From Janthinobacterium sp051380875 (lineage in GTDB: Bacteria; Pseudomonadota; Gammaproteobacteria; Burkholderiales; Burkholderiaceae_D): a DNA stretch of 64,000 bases. The position numbers and the translations under genes were made by a program. The notes beneath the pieces are model-generated. The model made no database searches. It worked only from the letters and a program-made list of their open reading frames with translations, and was not told where the DNA came from. The stretch covers positions 1 to 64,000 of the forward strand of contig NZ_JBNYXW010000018.1 in assembly GCF_051380875.1 (NCBI RefSeq), read 5' to 3'. Shown here in pieces: positions 54,133 through 62,185 of the stretch (its first letter is position 1; each line of letters opens with the position of its first letter).

Positions 54133-54765
54133 ATGAGTCAGCCAGCCGCCGCGAAACGCCTTATCCTGATCGTTGACGATGACCAGCTCCTGTTGGAATT
54201 CCTTGGCGAAATCCTGCGCCATGCCGGCTACGAGACGGCCCTGGCCAATTCGGCCGAAGTGGCGTTGCAGCTGATCGCCCAGCGCGAGCCGGACCTGGCC
54301 TTGCTCGACATCCACATGCCTGGCATGTCCGGCCTGGAACTGGCCAAGCGCCTGCATGGCGAGACGGCCGTGCCGTTCATGTTCCTGTCCGGCAGCGGCG
54401 ACAGCGAATCGGGCAAGCAGGCGGCCGCCTATGGCGCCGTTGGCTATGTCGTGAAACCCGTCGATGAAGCCCGCTTGATGCCCGCCTTCGTCGCCGGCCT
54501 GGCGCGCGCCGATGAAATCGGCCAGCTGCGCCGCACCGAGCTGAACCTGAACGCGGCGCTGGCCGCCGGCCGCGAAACCAGCCTGGCCGTCGGCTTGCTG
54601 ATGGGCAAGTTCCAGACGGACCGGAATACGGCTTTCGAGGTATTGCGCGACCATGCCCGTTCGAGCCGCCGCAAGATCAATGAAATCGCCAGCCAGCTGC
54701 TGCTGGCCGAGGAAACCCTGAATGGCCTGCATGGCGCCTTCCTCAACAGGGCAAGAGCCAAGTAA
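54133..54765 (+). CDS. Response regulator with ANTAR RNA-binding domain
   Basis: A 210-residue two-domain protein. The REC domain (about 8-125) has Asp59 in LALLDIHMPGMSG and the Lys in YVVKPVDEARL. The C-terminal segment (about 140-205) matches ANTAR domains: ETSLAVGLLMGKFQTDRNTAFEVLRDHARSS and RRKINEIASQLL. ANTAR proteins bind paired RNA hairpins and prevent termination. Its RNA target is unknown. The ATG at 54133 has CTTTAC upstream and no strong ribosome site. It lies 78 bp after thiE, probably as a separate gene. Confidence 0.87.
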   Translation: MSQPAAAKRLILIVDDDQLLLEFLGEILRHAGYETALANSAEVALQLIAQREPDLALLDIHMPGMSGLELAKRLHGETAVPFMFLSGSGDSESGKQAAAYGAVGYVVKPVDEARLMPAFVAGLARADEIGQLRRTELNLNAALAAGRETSLAVGLLMGKFQTDRNTAFEVLRDHARSSRRKINEIASQLLLAEETLNGLHGAFLNRARAK

Positions 54766-54875
54766 TCGTTGCGATGCGCCGGCATGGCACGCCGGTGCCT
54801 GCCTTGCGCCTGCTTTGCTATGATGTGACGATACGGCGCGCTGGCGCGCCTGGTTTAACTACTGACAGGACACAC

Positions 54876-55982
54876 ATGAAAACCAAAGCAGCGATTGCAT
54901 GGAAGGCGGGCGCCCCGCTCACGATTGAAGAAGTCGACCTGGCCGGCCCGCGCGAGGGCGAGGTATTGGTCGAGATCAAGGCCACCGGCATTTGCCACAC
55001 CGATTACTACACCCTCTCGGGCGCCGACCCGGAAGGCATCTTCCCGTCCATCCTGGGCCATGAAGGCGCCGGCATCGTCGTCGACGTGGGCCCGGGCGTG
55101 AAAAGCCTGAAAAAAGACGACCACGTCATTCCCCTGTACACGCCGGAATGCCGCCAGTGCAAGTTCTGCCTGTCGCAAAAGACCAATCTGTGTCAGGCTA
55201 TCCGCTCGACGCAAGGCCGTGGCCTGATGCCGGACGCGACCTCGCGCTTTTCCATCGACGGCAAACCCATCTTCCACTACATGGGCACGTCCACGTTTTC
55301 CAACTATATCGTCGTGCCGGAAATCGCCCTGGCGAAAATCCGCGAAGACGCGCCATTCGATAAAGTTTGCTACATCGGTTGCGGCGTGACCACGGGCGTG
55401 GGCGCCGTGCTGTTTACGGCCAAGGTGGAAGCGGGCGCCAACGTGGTCGTGTTCGGCCTGGGCGGCATCGGCTTGAACGTGATCCAGGCAGCGAAGATGG
55501 TGGGCGCCGATAAAATCATCGGCGTCGATATCAATCCGGCGCGCCAAGCCATCGCGCGCAAGTTTGGCATGACGCATTTCGTCAACGCCAACGAAGTGGA
55601 AGACGTCGTCGACACCATCGTGCAGCTGACCGATGGCGGCGCCGATTACAGTTTTGAGTGCATCGGCAACACCACCACCATGCGCCAGTCGCTCGAGTGC
55701 TGCCACAAGGGCTGGGGCCAGTCCATCATCATCGGCGTGGCCGCTGCCGGCCAGGAAATTTCCACCCGTCCGTTCCAGCTGGTGACGGGACGCGTGTGGA
55801 AAGGCTCCGCCTTCGGCGGCGCGCGCGGCCGTACGGACGTGCCGAAGATCGTCGACTGGTATATGGAAGGCAAGCTCAATATCGACGATTTGATCACGCA
55901 CCGCCTGAAGCTCGATGATATCAATCAAGGTTTCGACTTGATGAAGAGCGGCGAGTCGATCCGTTCCGTCGTGCTGTACTGA
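54876..55982 (+). CDS. frmA: S-(hydroxymethyl)glutathione dehydrogenase / class III alcohol dehydrogenase
   Basis: A 368-residue zinc enzyme of glutathione-dependent formaldehyde detoxification. The catalytic zinc ligands are in ATGICHTDYYT and LGHEGAG, the structural-zinc cysteines in CRQCKFCLSQKTNLC, and FGLGGIGLNVIQAAKMVGA is the NAD-binding fold. ATQGRGLMPD-type (here STQGRGLMPDATSRF) marks class III. The ATG at 54876 follows ACAGGACACAC. A partner S-formylglutathione hydrolase gene is not adjacent. Two tandem terminator hairpins follow. Confidence 0.95.
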   Translation: MKTKAAIAWKAGAPLTIEEVDLAGPREGEVLVEIKATGICHTDYYTLSGADPEGIFPSILGHEGAGIVVDVGPGVKSLKKDDHVIPLYTPECRQCKFCLSQKTNLCQAIRSTQGRGLMPDATSRFSIDGKPIFHYMGTSTFSNYIVVPEIALAKIREDAPFDKVCYIGCGVTTGVGAVLFTAKVEAGANVVVFGLGGIGLNVIQAAKMVGADKIIGVDINPARQAIARKFGMTHFVNANEVEDVVDTIVQLTDGGADYSFECIGNTTTMRQSLECCHKGWGQSIIIGVAAAGQEISTRPFQLVTGRVWKGSAFGGARGRTDVPKIVDWYMEGKLNIDDLITHRLKLDDINQGFDLMKSGESIRSVVLY

Positions 55983-56002
55983 CGCGCTGTATTTATTCGA
56001 AT

Positions 56003-56049
56003 ACGCCGTATCTCGGCGTTTTTGCGGAGGCTGCGGCCTCCGTTTTTTT
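56003..56049 (+). terminator. Double-hairpin terminator after frmA (repeat unit 1)
   Basis: ACGCCG (56003-56008) pairs with CGGCGT (56014-56019), followed by TTTTT. Then CGGAGGC (56025-56031) pairs with GCCTCCG (56036-56042), followed by seven T (56043-56049). The pair of hairpins starts 20 bp after the frmA stop. Confidence 0.88.
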
Positions 56050-56309
56050 GTCGCGGGGTTTCCCATCCAGCGCGCCTATCGGTCGTTCATTCCGCCAGCG
56101 ATGCTATTCGTCGCATGGCGCTGGAGGCGCGGGCGGTCCGGCGGTACAGTCAAATTTCGCCGTACCACGGCGATTTTTGCGGGGGGACTCCGACCCCCGC
56201 TTTTTTTTTTGCCTGTCGTTTCCGTCCATCGTGCCAGCCTGCCGTCCAGGCGGGCATTTTTGCAGCCTGTCGCACGGTGCTGGAAGCGTGCGCTGCGCAT
56301 CGCTACAGT
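56004..56309 (+). repeat. Tandem divergent repeat of a ~150-bp double-hairpin module
   Basis: Unit 1 (56004-56150) and unit 2 (56158-56309) share the same order of parts: CGCCGT hairpin, T-run, GCGG hairpin, long T-run, GTTTCC.TCCA segment, then a block like TCGCA.GG.GCTGGA.GCG and a final TACAGT. The parts are offset by 154 bp at the left end and 159 bp at the right end, and the units have diverged considerably. It fills most of the 358-bp gap between frmA and the next gene; no gene is seen in it. Confidence 0.6.
56158..56210 (+). terminator. Second double-hairpin terminator (repeat unit 2)
   Basis: CGCCGT (56158-56163) pairs with ACGGCG (56167-56172), followed by TTTTT. GCGGGGG (56179-56185) pairs with CCCCCGC (56194-56200), followed by ten T (56201-56210). 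It repeats the arrangement found 155 bp upstream. Confidence 0.8.
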
Positions 56310-56340
56310 GGACGCTCCTATCATTGATGACGAGGCAGCC

Positions 56341-57195
56341 ATGTCCACTTCCCACCGTTTGATTTTCAGCCTGGCCGGCATGCTGCTCGGCGCCAGCGCG
56401 CTGGCCGTGCAACCGCCCGAGCCTCCCGTGCCACTGGCCCCGCCCGCCCCACCAAGCAAGCAGGTCAGCATTTCCATGGGCAGCGGCGACGGCTATGCGC
56501 TGGTCGATGGCAGCCGCGACAGTGTCACCATGAGCGGTAGCGATGTCGATGGCCAGCAGATCAAGCAATTGAAACAGTCCGTCAAGGGACAATTCCTGTG
56601 GTTCCGCGACCAGGGCAAGAATTATGTGATGCAGGACCCTGCGCTGCTGGCCAGGGTCAGCGCGGCCTGGAAGCCCACGCAACAGTTGGGTGAACAGATG
56701 GGCAGCCTGGGCAAGCAGATGAGCGCCCACGGCAAGGCGATGGGCGAACTGGGCAGCAAGATGGGCAGCCACGGCCAGGCGCAGGCTCAGGTCGGCACGC
56801 GTGAGGCAGAGCAACTGCAGGCGCTGGGCCGCCAGCAGCAGGAACTGGGCCGCAAGCTGGGCGAAGCATCGCGCCGCCAGGCACAGGCAAGTACGGAAGC
56901 GGCGCGCCGTGCGGCCGAGCGCGACGTGGCACGCTTGCAGCAGCAGATGGAAGATGCGCAAGATGCCATGGAAGAGGTCAACGACCGCCTCGCGGCCGCG
57001 CACGAGCGCGAAGCGGGCAAGACGGAAGCGCTGTCGCGCCAGATGGACGAGCGGGGCAAGCCGATGGAAGCGCTGGGCAAGCAAATGGGCGAGCTTGGCC
57101 GTCAGCAAGAAAAAGCGTCGAAGGCGGCCGACAAGGCTACGCGCCAGGTGATCGCCCAGGCGCTCGGCGAAGGCAAGGCCAGGCTGCTGCACTGA
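56341..57195 (+). CDS. Secreted coiled-coil protein resembling the C-terminal tail of M56/BlaR1-type proteins
   Basis: A 284-residue protein. The signal peptide is MSTSHRLIFSLAGMLLGASALA, followed by a Pro-rich stretch (QPPEPPVPLAPPAPP). A compact segment follows (GYALVDGSRDSVTMSGSD... then QFLWFRDQGKNYVMQDPALLARV, about 50-105). It then forms a long Gln/Lys/Met-rich repeat region with MGSLGKQM, LGSKMG and LGRQQQELG units and coiled coils to the end. This layout resembles the tails of M56 (BlaR1-like) metallopeptidases that I recall, but the protease and membrane part is absent here. The function is unknown. The start at 56341 begins the signal peptide. Confidence 0.7.
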   Translation: MSTSHRLIFSLAGMLLGASALAVQPPEPPVPLAPPAPPSKQVSISMGSGDGYALVDGSRDSVTMSGSDVDGQQIKQLKQSVKGQFLWFRDQGKNYVMQDPALLARVSAAWKPTQQLGEQMGSLGKQMSAHGKAMGELGSKMGSHGQAQAQVGTREAEQLQALGRQQQELGRKLGEASRRQAQASTEAARRAAERDVARLQQQMEDAQDAMEEVNDRLAAAHEREAGKTEALSRQMDERGKPMEALGKQMGELGRQQEKASKAADKATRQVIAQALGEGKARLLH

Positions 57196-57289
57196 TTGCG
57201 CCGCGCTGGCTGGCCGCAGCAGGCATGGCTGAAAATACGACCGCTGGACAAATGCACAGTATTTTTAGCCATGCCGGTATAATCACGGC

Positions 57290-59599
57290 ATGCAAAATCT
57301 TCTTCACAACCTCAATGCCGAACAATACGCTGCCGTCACGTTGCCGGCCCAGCATGCGCTGATCCTGGCCGGCGCCGGCTCGGGCAAGACCCGCGTGCTG
57401 ACTACCCGCATCGCGTGGCTGATCCAGACCCAGCAAGTGTCGCCGGCCGGTATCCTGGCCGTGACCTTCACCAACAAGGCCGCCAAGGAAATGCTCACGC
57501 GCCTGTCGGCCATGCTGCCGATCAACACGCGCGGCATGTGGGTCGGCACCTTCCACGGTCTGTGCAACCGCCTGCTGCGCACGCATTACCGCGACGCGGC
57601 CTTGCCGCAGACGTTCCAGATCCTCGACTCGCAGGATCAATTGTCGGTGATCAAGCGCTTGTTGAAGGCGAACAATATTGATGATGAGAAATTCCCGCCG
57701 AAGACGGTCATGTATTTCATCAACAACGCCAAGGACCAGGGCTTGCGCGCGACGGACGTGGAAGCGTATGACGCGCACGAGCGCAAGATGGTCGAGCTGT
57801 ACCAGATCTATGACGACCAGTGCCAGCGCGAAGGCGTGGTCGACTTTGCGGAATTGCTGCTGCGCACGTATGAATTGCTGAGCCGCAACCAGCCCCTGCG
57901 CGAACACTACCAGGCGCGTTTCCGCCACATCCTCGTCGACGAGTTCCAGGATACGAATAACCTGCAATACAACTGGTTGAAATTGCTGGCCGGCCACGGC
58001 AGCCGCGATGGCGGCGCCCTGTTTGCCGTCGGCGACGATGACCAGAGCATTTACGCGTTTCGTGGCGCCAACGTGGGCAATATGAGCGCCTTCGAGCACG
58101 AGTTCCAGGTCAAGAACTTGATCAAGCTGGAGCAGAATTACCGCTCGCATGGCCATATCCTCGACAGCGCCAATTTGTTGATCGCAAACAATAGCAAGCG
58201 CCTGGGCAAGAATTTGCGCACGGACGCGGGCCTCGGCGAGCAGGTGCGCGTGTACGAAGCCAGTTCCGACCTGCAGGAAGCGCAGTGGATCATCGAAGAG
58301 GCGAAAAGCCTGATCGCCGATGGCGCTTCGCGCAGTGAAATTGCGATTTTGTACCGCTCGAACGCACAGTCGCGCGTGATCGAGCATGCACTGTTCTCGG
58401 CCGGCATGCCGTATCACGTGTATGGCGGCCAGCGCTACTTCCAGCGCGCCGAGGTCAAGCACGCGATTGCCTACTTGCAACTGATGGACAATCCGCACAA
58501 TGATTCGGCCTTCTTGCGCGTGGTCAACTTCCCCACGCGGGGCATCGGCATGCGCTCGATCGAGCAATTGCAGGCGGCCTCTGAGCAATACGGCATTTCG
58601 CTGTACGCGGCCGTGCCGTATGTGGCGGGCAAGGCGGGCAGCGTGCTGGCCGGCTTCGTCAAGCTGGTCGAGGGCGTGCGCTTTGAAACGCAGCAATTAT
58701 CCTTGCCGGAAATGGTGCGCGTGGTGCTTGAAGCGAGTACCTTGCTGCAGCATTACCAGAAAGAAAAAGAAGGCGCCGACCGCATCGAAAATCTGGAGCA
58801 GATGGTCAGCGCGGCCAGCCAGTTCATTTCCGAAGAAGGTTTTGGCCAGGGCGCGCCCGCGCACCTGGGGCCAGCGGCCCAGGCGCAGTCCGGCGTCCCC
58901 GTCGTCAATCAGGACGGCATCGAGATTCTCGATGCCGATGCGCCGCTGCCGGCCGTGATGTCGCCGCTCTCAGCCTTCCTCTCGCACGCTTCGCTGGAAG
59001 CGGGAGACAACCAGGCGCAGGCGGGCCAGGATGCGCTGCAGATGATGACGGTGCACTCGGCCAAGGGCCTGGAATTTGACAACGTCTTCATCACGGGGCT
59101 GGAAGAGGGCTTGTTCCCGCACGAAAGCAGTTCGAAGGAAGAGGGCGGCGTGGAAGAAGAACGCCGGCTGATGTACGTGGCCATCACGCGCGCGCGCAAG
59201 CGGCTGTATATGAGCTTTTCGCAGACGCGCATGCTGCACGGCCAGACGCGCTACAACATGAAGTCGCGCTTCTTCGACGAATTGCCGGAAGAAGCGCTGA
59301 AATGGCTGTCGCCGAAAGTGCAGGCGAACTGGTACGGCAACCGTAAATCAGCCTGGGACGAGGCGCCGCGCGTGGCCAGCCTGGGTTCGGACAATGCGAT
59401 TGCGCAAAAGATCGCGCAAAAAACCACGGGCGGCGGCTGGCGCATCGGCGAATCGGTGGCGCACGCCAAGTTCGGCGAAGGCGTGATCGTCAATATCGAA
59501 GGCGGCGGCGGCAATGCGCGCGCGCAAATCAACTTTGGCCAGCACGGCATGAAGGTGCTCGATCTTGGGATTGCCAAGCTGGAACGGCTGGGACGTTAA
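57290..59599 (+). CDS. uvrD: UvrD/PcrA-type DNA helicase
   Basis: A 769-residue superfamily 1A 3'-5' helicase used in nucleotide-excision and mismatch repair. Motif I is LAGAGSGKTRVL (about 27-38), motif Ia is TFTNKAAKEML, motif II is ILVDEFQDTNN, motif III is VGDDDQSIYAFRGA, motif IV is LEQNYRSHG, motif V is TVHSAKGLEFDNVFI and motif VI is RRLMYVAITRARKRL. The C-terminal end has a Tudor-like fold (GESVAHAKFGEGVIVNIEGG). The start codon ATG at 57290 gives MQNLLHNLNAEQYAAV, the usual beginning. Confidence 0.96.
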   Translation: MQNLLHNLNAEQYAAVTLPAQHALILAGAGSGKTRVLTTRIAWLIQTQQVSPAGILAVTFTNKAAKEMLTRLSAMLPINTRGMWVGTFHGLCNRLLRTHYRDAALPQTFQILDSQDQLSVIKRLLKANNIDDEKFPPKTVMYFINNAKDQGLRATDVEAYDAHERKMVELYQIYDDQCQREGVVDFAELLLRTYELLSRNQPLREHYQARFRHILVDEFQDTNNLQYNWLKLLAGHGSRDGGALFAVGDDDQSIYAFRGANVGNMSAFEHEFQVKNLIKLEQNYRSHGHILDSANLLIANNSKRLGKNLRTDAGLGEQVRVYEASSDLQEAQWIIEEAKSLIADGASRSEIAILYRSNAQSRVIEHALFSAGMPYHVYGGQRYFQRAEVKHAIAYLQLMDNPHNDSAFLRVVNFPTRGIGMRSIEQLQAASEQYGISLYAAVPYVAGKAGSVLAGFVKLVEGVRFETQQLSLPEMVRVVLEASTLLQHYQKEKEGADRIENLEQMVSAASQFISEEGFGQGAPAHLGPAAQAQSGVPVVNQDGIEILDADAPLPAVMSPLSAFLSHASLEAGDNQAQAGQDALQMMTVHSAKGLEFDNVFITGLEEGLFPHESSSKEEGGVEEERRLMYVAITRARKRLYMSFSQTRMLHGQTRYNMKSRFFDELPEEALKWLSPKVQANWYGNRKSAWDEAPRVASLGSDNAIAQKIAQKTTGGGWRIGESVAHAKFGEGVIVNIEGGGGNARAQINFGQHGMKVLDLGIAKLERLGR

Positions 59600-59616
59600 G
59601 TTGCCGTAGCGCCAAT

Positions 59617-59651
59617 AAAAAAGGGGCAGCCTGCGCAGGCTGCCCCTTTTT
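59617..59651. terminator. Bidirectional terminator between uvrD and the BPSS1780-family gene
   Basis: GGGGCAGCCTGC (59623-59634) pairs perfectly with GCAGGCTGCCCC (59635-59646), flanked by A and T runs (59617-59622 and 59647-59651). It is a perfect palindrome of about 34 bp between convergent genes. Confidence 0.9.
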
Positions 59652-59666
59652 ACATCTGCCCGGCGA

Positions 59667-60458
59667 TCAGTCGTTGGTCTTGTCCAGCGACACCGTCTTG
59701 CCCTCGTCGGCAGGCACGCCAAAGATCTGGCGGTAGGCGGCATAGAACGAGCAATGCATGATGATGGTCAAGATCATCGACAGCGGCATCATCAGTTGCA
59801 TCATCAGCGGGCTGCGGCCAAAGATGACGGCCAGCAACTGGCTGCTGACAACGCTGATGGCAAACCAGGTGCCGGCGAAGACGGCGAAGGCCGCCAGCGA
59901 GCGCCAGACGGCGAAAAAGCTGAAGAACAGCGACTTGCCCAGGCTGATTTTTTGCCAGTAGATCAGCGGCGCGGCAAAGCAGAAGGCCATGGCGGCGGGC
60001 ACGTACAGCGCGATGGCCGTCAGGATGGCCAGGCCGATGTTCGAACTGAGGATGGCATCCTTGGCCGCTTCCTGGTCCAGCTGGCCGGTGACCATTTGCC
60101 ACAGCACGCCGCCGTCGACCAGGGTCGAGACGCCGATGGCGGCGATGGCCATGAGGATGTACAGCACCCCCAGGCCCAGCAGCACGGGGAAAGCGGGCTT
60201 GCGAAAGCCCGAGAGCAACAGGCTGGGCAGGACGCGCTTGCCCTGGTCGATGTTCAGGCAGCCTTGCACGAAGGCCACGGAAAACACGGGCACGAGGATG
60301 ACGGGCAGCAACTGGCCCAGCAGGGGGACGATGCTGACGGCCAGCATGCAGAACATATAGCCGAGAAACAGCATCGACATGCCGCCAGGTTGCTTGCGAA
60401 ACAGGCCAAAGCCTTGTTTCACCCAGAGCCAGCCTGTACTTGCAGGTAATTTTTCCAT
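59667..60458 (-). CDS. BPSS1780 family membrane protein
   Basis: A 263-residue inner-membrane protein typical of Burkholderiales. It opens MEKLPASTGWLWVKQGFGLFRKQP, then shows about six hydrophobic helices (MLFLGYMFCMLAVSIVPLLG, LPVILVPVFSVAFVQG, LLGLGVLYILMAIAAIGVST and others to MMPLSMILTIIMHCSFYAAY). The function is not known. The start at 60458 lies 2 bp after the stop of thrB on the same strand, so it is probably co-transcribed with thrB. Confidence 0.9.
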   Translation of the reverse strand: MEKLPASTGWLWVKQGFGLFRKQPGGMSMLFLGYMFCMLAVSIVPLLGQLLPVILVPVFSVAFVQGCLNIDQGKRVLPSLLLSGFRKPAFPVLLGLGVLYILMAIAAIGVSTLVDGGVLWQMVTGQLDQEAAKDAILSSNIGLAILTAIALYVPAAMAFCFAAPLIYWQKISLGKSLFFSFFAVWRSLAAFAVFAGTWFAISVVSSQLLAVIFGRSPLMMQLMMPLSMILTIIMHCSFYAAYRQIFGVPADEGKTVSLDKTND

Positions 60459-60460
60459 GT

Positions 60461-61417
60461 TTAAAACAGTTCCGGAGCAGGTGTGGCAATACGTTCGCGC
60501 AAAATGCGTTCGAAATGCGTGGGATCGTGGGGCGTCAGCATTTCTGCTGCGCGCGGCTGGTAATAGTCGTACAGGCGCGACAGCCAGAAACGCAACGCGG
60601 CGGCGCGCAGCATCGGCTGCCATGCCGTTTGCTCTTCGTTTGTCAACGGACGCACGCCATGGTAGGCATCGAGCAGGGCGCGCACGCGCAGCGTGTCGAG
60701 CACGCCCATGTCCAGGTCCACGCACCAGTCGTTGACGGTGACGGCCACGTCGAACAGCCAGGTGTCGCAGCCGGCAAAGTAAAAGTCGAAAAAGCCCGTC
60801 AGTTGTTCGCCATCAAACATGACGTTGTTGCGGAACAAGTCGGCATGCACCGGACCGCGCGGGATGGCCTTGTAGGTATCGCAGGCAGCAAAGGCATCCT
60901 GGAAATGGATTTCCGCGCGCAGCAAGTGCGCCTTGGCGTCGTCCAGGTGCGGCAAGACTAGCGGCGTGGTGTTGTTCCACCAGTCCAGGCCCCGCAAATT
61001 GGGCTGCTGCAGGGGGAAGTCCGCCGCCGCCAGATGCATTTTCGCCAGCATGGCGCCAACGGCCGCGCAATGCACGGCTTGCGGCGCCATCTGCGAGCTG
61101 CCGTCGAGTTTGCTGACGATGGCGGCCGGCTTGCCTTGCAAGGCCGTCACCAGTCCGCCCTGCGCATTGGCGATCGGTGCGGGCACCAGCACGCCGCGGT
61201 CGGCCAGGTGGCGCATCAATTGCACGTAAAAAGGCAATTGCTCGAAACTCAGGTTTTCAAAGATCGTCAGCACGTACTCGCCGCGCTCGGTGCTCAAGAA
61301 GAAATTGCTGTTTTCGATGCCGGAAGCGATCCCTTTGAGTGCCAGAGGCTTGCCGAGCGGAAATTGCGTGATCCACTGGCCGATATCGTCCAGGTGTAGC
61401 GCGGTAAAAACTGCCAT
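60461..61417 (-). CDS. thrB: Homoserine kinase (ThrB, APH-fold type)
   Basis: A 318-residue cytoplasmic kinase phosphorylating homoserine in threonine synthesis. It is the aminoglycoside-phosphotransferase-like type found in beta- and gammaproteobacteria, not the GHMP type. Landmarks are LKGIASGIENSNFFLST, YVLTIFE, the catalytic loop GPVHADLFRNNVMFDG and GFFDFYFAG. The ATG at 61417 begins the family N-terminus MAVFTALHLDDI. It lies between the DUF2782 and BPSS1780 genes, an order typical of Burkholderiales. Confidence 0.95.
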   Translation of the reverse strand: MAVFTALHLDDIGQWITQFPLGKPLALKGIASGIENSNFFLSTERGEYVLTIFENLSFEQLPFYVQLMRHLADRGVLVPAPIANAQGGLVTALQGKPAAIVSKLDGSSQMAPQAVHCAAVGAMLAKMHLAAADFPLQQPNLRGLDWWNNTTPLVLPHLDDAKAHLLRAEIHFQDAFAACDTYKAIPRGPVHADLFRNNVMFDGEQLTGFFDFYFAGCDTWLFDVAVTVNDWCVDLDMGVLDTLRVRALLDAYHGVRPLTNEEQTAWQPMLRAAALRFWLSRLYDYYQPRAAEMLTPHDPTHFERILRERIATPAPELF

Positions 61418-61497
61418 GGGAAAATAGTGAGGTCAAAAATGGGTAAAAAGCCGGCTGCCCCGCGTGTGGCCGGGGCAGGGCAGATGAGGGTGGCTGC

Positions 61498-61893
61498 TTA
61501 TTTCGTTGCTGTGGGCGGGGCCGGCACGTCAGCGGCCTCTTCGTCGTGTTGTTTCTGTTTCTTCTTGCCCAGGTCAAATTCCAGCACTTTCCATTGCGGG
61601 CCCCGCAAGGTGGCGCTGTTGGCTGGATCGGCGCCGGCAGCCGGCTTCAAGTAATAGGTGCTGCCGCCGCTGGTGACTTTCACTTCGCTGGTCACGCCCG
61701 CTTCGCGTTTTTCGGTAATCTGTTGTTTTGTGGCCGCTGGCGCCACGGTGATGGGCGCTTCGCCCATTTCCTCGATGCGCTCTAGCTGCGGCGGCGCTTC
61801 GCTGGGCTTGGCCGGCGTCTGGGCGCTGGCAATGGCTGAGCATGCCAGCAAAGGCAGGGCAAGGAATTTCCAGAGTGTCGATGTACGCATCAT
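61498..61893 (-). CDS. DUF2782 domain-containing exported protein
   Basis: A 131-residue small secreted protein of unknown function. The signal peptide is MMRTSTLWKFLALPLLACSAIASA, then QTPAKPSEAPPQLERIEEM. The DUF2782 core is ITEKREAGVTSEVKVTSGGSTYYLKP and ends QWKVLEFDLGKKKQKQ, with a low-complexity tail. Two ATG codons in tandem (61893 and 61890) are equally plausible starts. It is commonly found between polA and thrB in Burkholderiales, as here, and is divergent from polA. Confidence 0.88.
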   Translation of the reverse strand: MMRTSTLWKFLALPLLACSAIASAQTPAKPSEAPPQLERIEEMGEAPITVAPAATKQQITEKREAGVTSEVKVTSGGSTYYLKPAAGADPANSATLRGPQWKVLEFDLGKKKQKQHDEEAADVPAPPTATK

Positions 61894-62185
61894 GATGGGG
61901 TTCGCTTCCATGTGTGGACTGCAGCGCATGCCGAGGTGTCATGCCGTCAATTTATCTATAGGGCATTGTAACAAACTGGTAAGCAATGCTGTTTAAAAGC
62001 GCGGAAATGGCCGCTGGCCGCCCGCCAGGCGCCCAGGCGGGGCGCCAACCGTGGCAAAGTGCGCAAAAAACGCTCACCGCACGCCCGGTGGCGCGGCCCT
62101 AAACTCTGCGATAATTGTGCGATATTCCACCCGCCCGCCGCTTTTTCTCCCAGGCAGGCGCGGCTCACCTTATTTTATTGGCATT

